Shown here piece by piece: positions 25,875-34,843 of a stretch of DNA of 64,000 nt. This stretch comes from Clostridia bacterium (GTDB taxonomy: Bacteria > Bacillota > Clostridia > Lachnospirales > Anaerotignaceae), in the NCBI GenBank assembly GCA_022786605.1, contig JALFWW010000024.1, positions 1 to 64,000 on the forward strand, written 5' to 3'. The notes below the pieces were generated by a model. That model was not told the DNA's origin. It did not search any database and saw only the letters and a list, made by a program, of their open reading frames with translations. How positions within the stretch are numbered: position 1 is the first letter of the stretch; each line of letters starts with the position of its first letter. The position numbers and the translations under genes are program-made.

Positions 25875-26783
25875 ATGAAACATTTTCTGAAACTTTTAGA
25901 CCTGACAACAGAAGAAATTCTGGAACTGCTGGACCTGGCAGACCAGTTGAAATTACAGAAAAAACAGGGCATTGAACACCCGATCCTCAAAGGCAAAACA
26001 CTGGGCATGATTTTTGAAAAATCCTCCACCAGAACCCGTGTATCCTTTGAAACAGGCATGTATCAGCTGGGCGGTCACGCGCTGTTCATCAGCTCCAAAG
26101 ACGCACAGATCGGCCGCGGCGAACCCACAGAAGACACCGCAAGAGTTCTCTCCCGGTATCTGGATGGCATCATGATCCGTACTTTTGAACAGGAAGAAGT
26201 GGAAACACTGGCAAAATACGGCTCCATCCCCATCATCAACGGTCTCACAGACTTCTGCCATCCTTGTCAGGTCATGGCTGACCTGCAGACCATTCGGGAA
26301 CACAAAGGCAAACTGGAAGGTCTGAAAATGTGCTACATCGGCGATGGCAACAACATGGCAAACTCCCTCATCGTGGGCGGTTTGAAAGTTGGCATGTCCG
26401 TCAGCATTGCCTGCCCCAAAGATTACCAGCCTCATAAAGACGTTCTGGACTTCGCGGCGCAGTACGGCGATAAATTCCAGATGACAGAAAGCCCTCTGGA
26501 AGCTGCCAAAAACGCTGACGTTGTACTGACAGACGTTTGGGCATCCATGGGTCAGGAAGAAGAAAAAGCCGAAAGAGAGGCCGCTTTCGCTGGCTTCCAG
26601 GTCAACGACGAACTGATGGCAGTGACAAAAGAAGGCTGCATGGTACAGCACTGCCTGCCCGCTCACAGAGGGGAAGAAATCACAGCGGAAGTATTCGAAG
26701 CACACGCTGACGAAATCTTCGACGAAGCAGAAAACCGTCTGCATGCCCAGAAAGCAATTCTGGTAAAACTCATGGCAGACTGA
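25875..26783 (+). CDS. argF: Ornithine carbamoyltransferase
   Basis: A 302-residue enzyme forming citrulline from ornithine and carbamoyl phosphate. The carbamoyl-phosphate motif is SSTRTRVSFE, then HPCQ, the ornithine-loop TDVWASMGQE, and the HCLPAHRGEE with the catalytic Cys. ATG at 25875 has AAAGGAAG upstream. Last gene of argCJBDF; argG and argH are not in the window. A biosynthetic role is supported by the operon; an arginine-deiminase role is unlikely because arcA and arcC are absent. Confidence 0.94.
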   Translation: MKHFLKLLDLTTEEILELLDLADQLKLQKKQGIEHPILKGKTLGMIFEKSSTRTRVSFETGMYQLGGHALFISSKDAQIGRGEPTEDTARVLSRYLDGIMIRTFEQEEVETLAKYGSIPIINGLTDFCHPCQVMADLQTIREHKGKLEGLKMCYIGDGNNMANSLIVGGLKVGMSVSIACPKDYQPHKDVLDFAAQYGDKFQMTESPLEAAKNADVVLTDVWASMGQEEEKAEREAAFAGFQVNDELMAVTKEGCMVQHCLPAHRGEEITAEVFEAHADEIFDEAENRLHAQKAILVKLMAD

Positions 26784-26803
26784 TAAACCACAGAAAAACA
26801 AAG

Positions 26804-27011
26804 TTTTACACTTTTTAAGAACGCGGAAGGGCTTGGGGAACAAAGAGTTCCCCAACTGGAATCCGCAGTCGGAATTTACTTCCGATGAGGAAAAAGGCGA
26901 AGTTTCAAAGCTTTTAGCTGATGGAACTTCGCCTTTATACTTCTGTTTACTCGTCAAAGGCTTGAATGAAATGAGCCTTTGACGATAGGGTGTCGACTTT
27001 TTCGACACCCT
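26804..27011 (+). ncRNA. Structured repeat, family 2, copy 2 (possible non-coding RNA)
   Basis: It has the same framework as 4734-4996: AACGCGGAAGGGCTTGGGG start, GGGGAAC/GTTCCCC stem (here with a tiny loop), AATCCGCAGTCGGAATT, a long hairpin, a TCGTCAAA..TTTGACGA hairpin and the identical terminal hairpin GGGTGTCGA-ctttt-TCGACACCC. In the long hairpin the stem reads GGCGAAGTTTC facing GGAACTTCGCC. Copy 1 has GCACGTTTC facing GGAACGTAC. The inner stem is AGC/GCT here and GGCAT/ATGCC in copy 1. Pairing is thus kept while sequence changes. It lies between argF and the argF terminator, so it may be transcribed with the operon. Confidence 0.65.
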
Positions 27012-27048
27012 AAAACCACCGGAAACACAGTGTTTCCGGTGGTTTTTT
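27012..27048 (+). terminator. Terminator of the arginine operon
   Basis: A perfect stem ACCACCGGAAACAC facing GTGTTTCCGGTGGT with an A-tract before it and six T after it, located directly behind the family 2 element. Confidence 0.88.
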
Positions 27049-27142
27049 GTGTGTTGTATGCCTGAAATATGGGGATTTGCCCCTATTCCCCTGTATTTTA
27101 CAGGGTTTTTTTATTTTTTTGAAGAAAATTAGAAAAAAGCCG

Positions 27143-27170
27143 TTGACAAATGCCAAAGTTCTGTTATAAT
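27143..27170 (+). promoter_or_regulatory. Promoter of the rubrerythrin gene
   Basis: TTGACA (27143-27148), 16-base spacer, TATAAT (27165-27170): both elements match the vegetative consensus exactly, predicting strong transcription unless repressed by the downstream palindrome. Confidence 0.8.
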
Positions 27171-27186
27171 AATATCAAGTAGTAAA

Positions 27187-27201
27187 TGATAATAATTATC
27201 A
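27187..27201 (+). promoter_or_regulatory. Fur-type box in front of rubrerythrin
   Basis: TGATAATAATTATCA is a perfect 7-1-7 inverted repeat identical to the core Fur box of Gram-positive bacteria. The PerR box differs (TTATAATNATTATAA) but is close. It lies about 17-31 bases downstream of the -10, a position where a bound repressor blocks transcription. Confidence 0.75.
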
Positions 27202-27239
27202 ATTAAGAAATATTTTTATTGTGTAAGGAGGAAATGATT

Positions 27240-27782
27240 ATGATGAATCTGAAAGGTACAAAAACAGAAGCCAACCTGATGGCAGCATTCGCTGGTGAAT
27301 CCCAGGCAAGAAACAAATACACTTATTACGCAAGCAAAGCAAAAAAAGAAGGCTATGAACAGATCGCCGCACTGTTCCTGGAAACAGCGAACAACGAAAA
27401 AGAACACGCGAAAATCTGGTTCAAACTGCTCCATGACGGCGGTATCCCTTCCACAGCGGAAAACCTGCTGGACGCCGCACAGGGTGAAAACTACGAATGG
27501 ACAGACATGTACGCTACATTCGCCAAAGAAGCGAGAGAAGAAGGCTTCGACCGCATCGCTTACCTGTTTGAAGCAGTAGGCGAAATCGAAAAACATCACG
27601 AAGAACGCTACCGCAAACTGCTGGAAAACGTAGAAGGCGGTCTGGTATTCTCCAGAGACGGCGACATGATCTGGCAGTGCGCAAACTGTGGTCACATCCA
27701 CGTTGGCAAACAGGCTCCTAAGGTTTGCCCCGTTTGCGAACATCCTCAGGCTTACTTCCAGATCGAAGCAACAAACTATTAA
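27240..27782 (+). CDS. rbr: Rubrerythrin
   Basis: A 180-residue peroxide-reducing protein of anaerobes. The N-terminal ferritin-like domain (about 1-140) supplies diiron ligands in the [23 protein letters not shown] and [14 protein letters not shown] helices. The C-terminal rubredoxin-type domain has CANCGHIH and CPVCEHP as the two Cys pairs. It takes electrons from rubredoxin and NADH-rubredoxin reductase, an activity encoded in the fusion at 32192-34717. Of several ATGs I use 27240, eight bases after AGGAGG. Codon use is that of a highly expressed gene. A Fur-type box lies in the leader. Confidence 0.95.
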   Translation: MMNLKGTKTEANLMAAFAGESQARNKYTYYASKAKKEGYEQIAALFLETANNEKEHAKIWFKLLHDGGIPSTAENLLDAAQGENYEWTDMYATFAKEAREEGFDRIAYLFEAVGEIEKHHEERYRKLLENVEGGLVFSRDGDMIWQCANCGHIHVGKQAPKVCPVCEHPQAYFQIEATNY

Positions 27783-27827
27783 TCACAAAACTTTGATACT
27801 CTCTTATCCCAAATTTCATAGAATACA

Positions 27828-27859
27828 AAAAACGGCAGCCATCAGGCTGTCGTTTTTTT
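27828..27859. terminator. Bidirectional terminator between rubrerythrin and MFS genes
   Basis: A-run, stem ACGGCAGCC facing GGCTGTCGT with loop ATCA, then seven T. It overlaps the 3' end of the convergent MFS gene. Confidence 0.85.
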
Positions 27860-29026
27860 CTGTATCTTATGATGGAGCATCCATGCGCAAGCCAAAGCGC
27901 AGAGCGCCAGCACACCGCCTCCCAGCCCCAGCAGGCGCATATCCAGTTTTTCCACAATGGCACTGCCACAGACAGAGCCGAAAGCAATACCAAAGTTAAA
28001 AGAAAAAGAGTTGGTGGATGCCGCCAATGTGATGGCGCCGGGATATTCCGCCGTGGCAATATTCAGCACATTGACCTGTATGGGAGAATTTTGCAGATAC
28101 ATGAGCAGACCAATGGCAAAAATCACTGCCATGCCTGCTACAGCATTCCCCAATGCCACAGGCAGGAGAAACATACACGCCGCCAGAGCAACATAAGTGA
28201 ACCGCAGTTTATAAATGCCGTTTTGCAGCGCCATACGACCGGAAATGAGGTTGCTGAAAAGCACCATGACCCCGAACAGCAGCAGCACAAAGCTGATGTA
28301 CTGGGCTGGAACCCCCACATATTCCTCAAAAACAGGAGTCAAATACGTATATAACACATAAGAAGCAGAAGCGCCAAAGAATACTGTCAAAATACTTAGA
28401 AGGATGCGGCTGTCTTTCAACAGGACAAACTGCTGTATGATGCCGGAAGGCACTTTTTCATGTTTTCTGGGCAGAGAAACAAACATAAGCGCCAACACCA
28501 AAGCACTGCATAGGGTAATACCCACAAAAGCCGCTCGCCAACTGAACACATGGCTGATGGTGGTGCCAATGGGCACACCGAAAATAGACGCCAGAGAAAA
28601 CCCCGCAAATACCCAGGAAACCACCGTTGCCCGATGCTCCAGAGAAGAAATATCCGGCACAAATGTCATGGAAACGGAAATGAGGGTGCCGGAAACGATG
28701 GACAGGAGGATTCTTGCCGCCGCCAGCAAAGGATAATTGGGGGCAATGGCGCAGAGGAAATTCCCCACCACAAATATCACCGTCAGGGAAATGATGAGGG
28801 CGAACCGATGGAACCGTCCTGCCAGAGCCGCCGTGAAAGGTGTTCCCACAGCGTAAACAAAGGCAAACATGGAAACCAGAGAACCGGCAGTGGTGAGGGA
28901 TACAGATACCCCTTCGGCAATATCCGGCAATATCCCCACAATGATGAATTCGCTGGTGCCCAGTGCGAAACTCAATAAAATCAAAGCAATGACAGGCATG
29001 GTAAACACCTTTTCTTTTTTTGGCAT
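27842..29026 (-). CDS. MFS efflux transporter, sugar-exporter (SotB/AraJ)-like
   Basis: A 394-residue major facilitator protein with 12 predicted spans. The N-terminal SFALGTSEFIIVGILPDIAEG is characteristic of the AraJ/YdhP/SotB group, which exports sugars, nucleosides or drugs. The motif-A region is seen as GTPFTAALAGRFHR. The ATG at 29026 has AAAGGAAG upstream; the longer frame would add a non-membrane extension. It is divergent from maf. Substrate unknown. Confidence 0.85.
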   Translation of the reverse strand: MPKKEKVFTMPVIALILLSFALGTSEFIIVGILPDIAEGVSVSLTTAGSLVSMFAFVYAVGTPFTAALAGRFHRFALIISLTVIFVVGNFLCAIAPNYPLLAAARILLSIVSGTLISVSMTFVPDISSLEHRATVVSWVFAGFSLASIFGVPIGTTISHVFSWRAAFVGITLCSALVLALMFVSLPRKHEKVPSGIIQQFVLLKDSRILLSILTVFFGASASYVLYTYLTPVFEEYVGVPAQYISFVLLLFGVMVLFSNLISGRMALQNGIYKLRFTYVALAACMFLLPVALGNAVAGMAVIFAIGLLMYLQNSPIQVNVLNIATAEYPGAITLAASTNSFSFNFGIAFGSVCGSAIVEKLDMRLLGLGGGVLALCALACAWMLHHKIQKKTTA

Positions 29027-29177
29027 GACGCTTCTTCCTTTCTTCTTTCCAAATCCTGTATGATTATAGTCACCTGCCCCCACCCCGTCAAGAGAAAATC
29101 CGGCTTTTTCCTTGCAAAGAGTTCCTTTTTCCCGTACAATCTACCCGTACACAATTTTTATGGAAAGGACTGTTTTT

Positions 29178-29801
29178 ATGCAGCAAATCATATTGGCATC
29201 CAATTCTCCTAGAAGAAAAGAACTGCTGTCCATGCTCTCTGTACCCTTCACCGTACAGGAAAGCCATGTGGACGAGCGGGCGCTGGAGGAGGCGGACAGA
29301 AAAGCCGGCATCCGCCGCACCCCTGGGGAACAGGCGGCTTTCATGGCGGAAGCCAAAGGCACAGACGTGAGCCGCACCGCTCCCGCAAATTCCATCATCA
29401 TCGCCGCCGATACCATGGTGGCAGACGGAGACACCATCCTCCACAAACCCAAGGACAAAGCCGATGCCAAAGCCATCCTCACCCATCTTTCCGGCAAAAG
29501 CCACATGGTCTACACAGGCTTATGCGTCATTTACAAAGACACCGAAGGCAAAGAAACGGTACACGCCCAGACCATCGGCACAAAAGTGGTGTTCCGCTCT
29601 TTGACGGAGGAAGAAATGGACGCTTACATTGCCACAGGAGAGCCCATGGACAAAGCCGGCGCCTACGGCATACAGGGCAAAGGTTCCCTGCTGGTGGAAC
29701 GAATGGAAGGCGATTACTTCAACGTGGTGGGTCTGCCTTTGGCTGCCCTTTACGAAGAACTGCTGGCGCAGGGCGTTTCTCTCATGGAAAACTGGAAATA
29801 A
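29178..29801 (+). CDS. maf: Maf-family nucleoside triphosphate pyrophosphatase
   Basis: A 207-residue housekeeping enzyme that hydrolyses dTTP/UTP or modified NTPs and is linked to septum formation. Seen motifs: LASNSPRRKELL at the N-terminus, IIAADTMV, KPKDKADAKAIL, and the C-terminal GEPMDKAGAYGIQGKG. The ATG at 29178 has AAAGGA upstream. It usually lies next to mre/radC genes; here it is separate, ended by the terminator at 29810-29849. Confidence 0.93.
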   Translation: MQQIILASNSPRRKELLSMLSVPFTVQESHVDERALEEADRKAGIRRTPGEQAAFMAEAKGTDVSRTAPANSIIIAADTMVADGDTILHKPKDKADAKAILTHLSGKSHMVYTGLCVIYKDTEGKETVHAQTIGTKVVFRSLTEEEMDAYIATGEPMDKAGAYGIQGKGSLLVERMEGDYFNVVGLPLAALYEELLAQGVSLMENWK

Positions 29802-29809
29802 CAGCACAA

Positions 29810-29849
29810 CAGCACAAGACTTGTCATATCAAGTCTTGTGCTGTTTTTT
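29810..29849 (+). terminator. Terminator after maf
   Basis: A perfect 15-bp stem ACAGCACAAGACTTG facing CAAGTCTTGTGCTGT, loop TCATAT, followed by seven T. Confidence 0.9.
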
Positions 29850-29934
29850 TCACCGCATTTTTTCTAAAAAAGACGCAGTTTTTCCATTTGTTTTGGAAAA
29901 ATCTTATCAAAATTTTTATGTCGCACGCAAATAG

Positions 29935-29964
29935 TTGACACAGCAACCATTTTAGAAGTATACT
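29935..29964 (+). promoter_or_regulatory. Promoter of the MarR/MATE operon
   Basis: TTGACA (29935-29940), 18-base spacer, TATACT (29959-29964), followed seven bases later by an inverted repeat. Confidence 0.7.
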
Positions 29965-29970
29965 GTGTTT

Positions 29971-29984
29971 GTTGCAGATGCAAC
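29971..29984 (+). promoter_or_regulatory. Palindrome GTTGCA-N2-TGCAAC, probable MarR operator
   Basis: GTTGCAGATGCAAC is a perfect 6-2-6 inverted repeat just after the -10 element. MarR regulators commonly repress their own operon from such sites. The same half-sites, with a different central pair, occur at 35347-35360 before a Crp/Fnr gene. Confidence 0.6.
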
Positions 29985-30078
29985 TAATTTTGACTTATCC
30001 ACAGAACACGCTGAGGCGGCAGCCATTTCTGTTTGATGTTATCCACATTTCCACCGCCACTGCCCACAGGAGGTACTC

Positions 30079-30552
30079 ATGGAGAAAAAAAATCTGCGTT
30101 ATTCCATCAACGCGTCAGCCATCAGCCGGTATGCCAACCGGAATTTCGATCTTTGTCTGCGGCATCTTCCCATCAGCAGCGGACAGCAGTTTTTCCTGCT
30201 GCGTATCTACGAAAACGAAGGTATCCCTTTGAACAGACTGGCGCAAATGGGCTTTTTTGACAAAGGCACCGTCAGCCGAGGTGTGCAGAAGCTGGAGGAA
30301 GCCGGATATATCCGGGTCATCACCGACGAAAAGGACAGACGCTGCCGGAAACTGTTCGTCACCCCAGCCGCCGCGCCCATCATCGACACGCTGCTGAACG
30401 CCAGAGAAGAATGGAACTGCGCGCTGACAGAAGGCATGACAGACGAAGAATGTCTGCTGATCGACAGACTTATGAAACAAATGGTGCACAACGCACAAAC
30501 CTATATTGCCAAAAAGGAGGAGGAAAGCACATGCAGCAGCAACGAACACTGA
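30079..30552 (+). CDS. MarR-family repressor of the adjacent MATE pump
   Basis: A 157-residue winged-helix regulator. The recognition region LNRLAQMGFFDKGTVSRGVQKLEEAGYI and wing TDEKDRRCRKLFVT are typical. GGAGGT precedes the ATG. The MATE gene starts 22 bases before this gene ends, in a different frame, so the two are coupled. It probably represses the operon through the palindrome at 29971 until a toxic ligand binds. Confidence 0.85.
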   Translation: MEKKNLRYSINASAISRYANRNFDLCLRHLPISSGQQFFLLRIYENEGIPLNRLAQMGFFDKGTVSRGVQKLEEAGYIRVITDEKDRRCRKLFVTPAAAPIIDTLLNAREEWNCALTEGMTDEECLLIDRLMKQMVHNAQTYIAKKEEESTCSSNEH

Positions 30553-31943
30553 CCATGGAGGGAGAAAATCCTTTGGGTGTACGCCCCGTGAAAGGACTGT
30601 TATTCTCTTTTTCCATCCCTGCCATCATTTCCTGTCTGGTGAACTCCGTGTATAACATCGTAGACCAGATTTTCATCGGTCAGGGTGTGGGCTATCTGGG
30701 GAACGCCGCTACCACCATCGCCTTCCCCCTCATGACCATCATCATGGCTTTCGCTACCCTCATCGGTTCCGGCGGCAGCGCTTACGCCGCTCTGCGACTG
30801 GGGGAAGGCAGAAAACGGGAAGCCCTTCTGACACTGAATAACCTGCTGGTCATTGCCATTGGTCTGGGTATCATACTGGCAGCGGCTGGGCTGATTTTCT
30901 TAGAGCCCATCCTGACACTCTTCGGCGCAACAGAAACCACCATGCCCTACGCCATGGACTATACTTCTATCGTCCTCATTGGCGTACCTTTCAGCATGGT
31001 CAGCATTGCCCTTTCCAGTATGGCGCGGACAGACGGGCACCCCCGTATGTCCATGTACGGCATCCTCATTGGCGCCGCACTGAACACGGTTCTGGACCCT
31101 GTTTATATCTTCGTGCTGGACTGGGGTGTCAAAGGCGCCGCCATCGCCACCGTCACCGCTCAGTTCGTTTCCACCGTGGTGCTGTGCTATTATTTCCTGA
31201 AAAAAGGGCGCATGCGCTTTACCCGCAGATACATGAAACCCGTTGGCCGTGTCTGGTATAAGATATTCTCTCTGGGCATTTCCTCCGGCATCACCGCGCT
31301 GGTTGCCTGCATCATGCAGGTGGTCATGAACAACTCTCTGGTTTACTACGGCAACCAGACAGAAGTCACCGGCGACGTTGCCCTCAGCGCCATGGGCATC
31401 GTCATGAAAATCGCCATGATCCTGGCTTCTGTGTGCATCGGCTTCGGTATCGGCGCCCAGCCCATTCTGGGCTTCAATCTGGGGGCAAAAAAATACGCCC
31501 GTGTGCGTCACACCTATCTCCTTGCCGTATCCATCGCCACAGGCTCCATCCTCATGGGCTGGGCTGTATGCCAACTGGCGCCCCATCTGGTATTGAGCCT
31601 GTTCGGGAAAGAAAATCAGACATTTACAGACTTTGCTGTGCGCTGTCTGCGTATCTATCTGGGCGGTATTTTCTGTGCCGGTTTCCAGATCGTTTCCACC
31701 AACTACTTCCAAGCCACCGGGCAGCCTCTGAAAGCCTCCATGCTTTCCATGCTCCGTCAGCTCATCCTGCTGATCCCCATGCTGCTGATCCTGCCCCTGT
31801 TCTTTGGGCTCAACGGTCTGCTTTACGCCGGTCCCTGCGCGGATATTGCCTCCGCTGTCATTGTGGCATTGTTCATACTGCCGGAAATGCGAAAGCTGAA
31901 CCGACGGATTGCCGAAAGCCAGCAGCCCGCACTGACTGTATAA
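30531..31943 (+). CDS. MATE-family multidrug/sodium antiporter
   Basis: A 470-residue membrane transporter with 12 predicted spans in two homologous halves. The segment FSIPAIISCLVNSVYNIVDQIFIG is the usual N-terminal span-1/span-2 pattern of DinF/NorM-type MATE proteins. It exports cationic drugs or metabolites using Na+ or H+. The ATG at 30531 has a long AAGGAGGAGG upstream, inside the 3' end of marR. The transcript runs into an inverted repeat that encloses family 1 copy D. Confidence 0.9.
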   Translation: MQQQRTLTMEGENPLGVRPVKGLLFSFSIPAIISCLVNSVYNIVDQIFIGQGVGYLGNAATTIAFPLMTIIMAFATLIGSGGSAYAALRLGEGRKREALLTLNNLLVIAIGLGIILAAAGLIFLEPILTLFGATETTMPYAMDYTSIVLIGVPFSMVSIALSSMARTDGHPRMSMYGILIGAALNTVLDPVYIFVLDWGVKGAAIATVTAQFVSTVVLCYYFLKKGRMRFTRRYMKPVGRVWYKIFSLGISSGITALVACIMQVVMNNSLVYYGNQTEVTGDVALSAMGIVMKIAMILASVCIGFGIGAQPILGFNLGAKKYARVRHTYLLAVSIATGSILMGWAVCQLAPHLVLSLFGKENQTFTDFAVRCLRIYLGGIFCAGFQIVSTNYFQATGQPLKASMLSMLRQLILLIPMLLILPLFFGLNGLLYAGPCADIASAVIVALFILPEMRKLNRRIAESQQPALTV

Positions 31944-31950
31944 ATCCAAC

Positions 31951-32156
31951 AAAAAAGAGAATGGAACACTAGGGGCATCTTCATAGGAAAACAAAGAAAG
32001 CTGAAATCCTTGTCATATCAAGGTTTTCAGCTTTCTTATTTTTACGATAATTTTATCTGATATGTTTTCTTCTGAAGATTGCCATTCCCCTTAGAAAAAA
32101 GAAAAAGGAAAAGCAATGTTTTCCTAAGGGGAACATGCTTTTCCATTCTCTTTTTT
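31951..32156 (+). repeat. Family 1 repeat, copy D, inside a terminator-like inverted repeat
   Basis: Element 31970-32140 is a full copy. Its inner stem reads AAGAAAGCTGAAA facing TTTCAGCTTTCTT, changed on both sides from the CCAAAA/TTTTGG of other copies. It is enclosed by perfect outer arms AAAAAAGAGAATGGAA (31951-31966) and TTCCATTCTCTTTTTT (32141-32156), which are unique to this locus and together look like a terminator whose loop holds the element. It lies between the MATE gene and the convergent flavodiiron gene. Confidence 0.85.
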
Positions 32157-32191
32157 TGCTTTCTCACGAAAGCTTGTGTAAGGGTATTTTA

Positions 32192-34717
32192 TCAGAAAAT
32201 TTCGTGGAATGCTTTTTTCTGCTGTACAGCCTCTGTCACATCAGCCATTTTGCTGGTGTCACCAATGAGGATAGCGCCGCACAGAGCATTGTTACGGAAA
32301 TAGTATTTTTCCAGTGTCATTTTCTTGTCATCACGGATTTCCAGTGTTTTGTATGTGACATCTTCTTTTGTGCCAACATCACCAATGGAATATACCGCTG
32401 TGTTCATGGCTGCCATGCTCATGCCCTGAATCTGCGGCACATAAGGCAGATTGTCCCCTGCGGCATTGGCACCGGCGATTCTGCCCATTTCCATTGCCAC
32501 AGGCCAGATCGCGATGTTCGCGCCATTATATTCCGCACAGTCACCGCCAGCAAATACACTGCTGTCGCTGGTCTGCATTTTTTCGCTGACCATAACGGCA
32601 CGGTTTGTGAGGATGCCCGCTTCTTCCGCCAGTTCTTTATTGGCACGGACACCAGTGGACATGATGACGATTTCCGCGGGAATCTTTGTGCCGTCTGCCA
32701 GCAGAACGCCGTCCGCTTTGCCATCGCCGGTGATTTCCGCGATCTTCGCGCCTACGATGATGTTCACGCCGTTTTTCGCCGCGATTTTCTTCAGCATATC
32801 CGCGCCTGCTCCGTCCATTTTGCCCAGCAGCAGTTCAGGAGCGCCTTCCAGCACAGTCACTTCCAGCTTTTCTTTGCGCAGTTCCCAAGCGGCTTCCAGA
32901 CCCAGTACGCCGCCGCCGATGACTACAGCATGTTTTGCCTGCAGTGCCAGATGGTTGATCTTTTCTACGTCAGCAATGGTGCGGACAGGTGTCACACCGC
33001 CCAGTTCCGCCCCTTTGATGGGAGGCACAAAGCTGTAAGAACCCAGTGCGTATACACATTTATCATAAGGCAGTACGGAACCGTCGGAAAGGCGGATTTC
33101 CTTTTTGCCCAGATCCATAGCTTCCGCTTTCACACCCAGACGCAGGTCGATGCAGTGGTCTTCATACCATGCAGCTTCCTTGCTGGCAATGGCGCCGCCG
33201 CTGATGGCACCGAACATGTTCTTTGTGAGCATGGGTCTGTCATAAGGCAGTTCGTTTTCTTCGGAGATCATGATGATGCTTGCTGTCTGGTTTCTTTCCC
33301 GGATGGCTTTTGCCGCGTTGAGTGCCGCTGTGCCGCCGCCCAGTACAACGAATTTTTCCATGGTATCCATGCGGTATGTCACTTCATCCATATCCACAGG
33401 CACAAAGTTTTCTTTGCCTACGCCGCAGACAGGGCAGGCTTCCATGGAGGAGTCGAAGATTTCGCCGCAAACCAGGCATTTTACCAAAGTGCTTCTTGCG
33501 CTGGCTTTCTTTTCATCTTTCTTCAGCAGGGTATCGGCGAAACGATAACCAAATTCATAAGCGTCCACCAATTCGTTTTCAGAAGGTTTCAGACGTACTT
33601 TGAAGCCATCCACCACTTTCAGACGAATCTGTTTCAGTCTTTCGATGATATGAGGCACACCTTCACCACTCCAGCCATAGCTGCCGAAAGCACTTGCCAG
33701 TTTGCCGCCGTGGATGGGAGGGAACATAAGTGTTGTCAAATCCCAGATAGGTTTCAGGGCTTCCCCCAGAATGGTAGGTGTACCGAACAGGATACCGTCA
33801 GCTGTTGCGATTTCGCCCAGCACTTCCCCCTGATCCGCTGTTACCATATCATAGAGTTTTACGTCAATGATCTCGTCGTTATCCTGAATGCCTTTGGCGA
33901 TCTGTTCTGCCAACTGACCTGTATAGCCATACGCGCTGACATAGGGGATCACAACTTTTTTCCGTTCATTTACAGGCACTTTGCACCATTCTTCGTAAAT
34001 ATCCATCAGTTCAGACAGATGGCTGTCCAGAACGGGACCGTGACCGGGGCAGATCATGTCGATATCCATTTCTCTCACTGCTGCCAGTGCGTCTGTCATA
34101 TAGGGCTGTTTGAAGGGACCCAGAATGTTGTCGAAGTAATATTTTGTTGCGCGCAAATAACCTTCTGTATCGGTTACTGTGCTGCGCAGGATGCCTTCAT
34201 GGGCATAGTGAGAGCCGAAAGAGTCACATGTCACCAGTGTTTTGTCCTCTACGATGTAGGTATACATGGTATCGGGCCAATGGAGGTTGGGGAACACACG
34301 GAACCGCAGTGTTTTGTCGCCGATCTGCAGTTCATCGCCGTCTTTGATGGCAATGCTGTAGAAATCCCCGTTGATGATATGTTTCAAAAAGCCGATGGCA
34401 ACAGGTGTGGCAACCACTTTGGCTCTGGGGCAGATATCCAGAATGCGTTTGATGCTGCCCACATGGTCGGGTTCCGTATGGTTTACAACAATATAGTCAA
34501 TGGAAGAAACATCTGTGATCTGAGAGAGTGTTTCCAGATAATCGTCGAAGAATTTTTCTTTCGCTGTTTCAAACAGCACGGTCTTATCACCGCATTTGAG
34601 CAGATAAGAGTTATAGGTGGTACCAAATTCTGTCATCATAATGATGTCGAATACACGCAGGTCCTTGTCCAAAACGCCGGTCCAGTAAAAATCAGGTTTC
34701 AATTGCATTGCTTTCAT
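32192..34717 (-). CDS. Flavodiiron protein - rubredoxin - NADH:rubredoxin oxidoreductase fusion
   Basis: An 841-residue single-chain NADH-dependent O2 (or NO) reductase. Residues 1-250 form the metallo-beta-lactamase-like diiron domain with His80, Glu82, Asp84 and His85 in NHTEPDH, His146, Asp165 and His226. Residues 255-400 are the FMN-binding flavodoxin domain (VSAYGYTGQLAEQIA). A rubredoxin-like domain follows with CLVC (414-417) and CPVC (428-431). The rest (about 455-841) is a pyridine-nucleotide-disulfide oxidoreductase with VVLGGGTAALNAA and VVIGGGVLGLEAA dinucleotide-binding motifs. In many anaerobes these are separate proteins. AAGGAGG lies upstream. It follows desulfoferrodoxin in the same operon. 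Confidence 0.93.
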   Translation of the reverse strand: MKAMQLKPDFYWTGVLDKDLRVFDIIMMTEFGTTYNSYLLKCGDKTVLFETAKEKFFDDYLETLSQITDVSSIDYIVVNHTEPDHVGSIKRILDICPRAKVVATPVAIGFLKHIINGDFYSIAIKDGDELQIGDKTLRFRVFPNLHWPDTMYTYIVEDKTLVTCDSFGSHYAHEGILRSTVTDTEGYLRATKYYFDNILGPFKQPYMTDALAAVREMDIDMICPGHGPVLDSHLSELMDIYEEWCKVPVNERKKVVIPYVSAYGYTGQLAEQIAKGIQDNDEIIDVKLYDMVTADQGEVLGEIATADGILFGTPTILGEALKPIWDLTTLMFPPIHGGKLASAFGSYGWSGEGVPHIIERLKQIRLKVVDGFKVRLKPSENELVDAYEFGYRFADTLLKKDEKKASARSTLVKCLVCGEIFDSSMEACPVCGVGKENFVPVDMDEVTYRMDTMEKFVVLGGGTAALNAAKAIRERNQTASIIMISEENELPYDRPMLTKNMFGAISGGAIASKEAAWYEDHCIDLRLGVKAEAMDLGKKEIRLSDGSVLPYDKCVYALGSYSFVPPIKGAELGGVTPVRTIADVEKINHLALQAKHAVVIGGGVLGLEAAWELRKEKLEVTVLEGAPELLLGKMDGAGADMLKKIAAKNGVNIIVGAKIAEITGDGKADGVLLADGTKIPAEIVIMSTGVRANKELAEEAGILTNRAVMVSEKMQTSDSSVFAGGDCAEYNGANIAIWPVAMEMGRIAGANAAGDNLPYVPQIQGMSMAAMNTAVYSIGDVGTKEDVTYKTLEIRDDKKMTLEKYYFRNNALCGAILIGDTSKMADVTEAVQQKKAFHEIF

Positions 34718-34843
34718 GGATATTTCCGCCTCCTTGAGAAATTATGTCTTTTTTTTCACAAATCCTTTGAAAAGAAAACTGGGCTGGCACACGCCCGTAC
34801 CCAGTTTTCCCCGTTACATTTTCTTCTATTTATTTTGATATGC

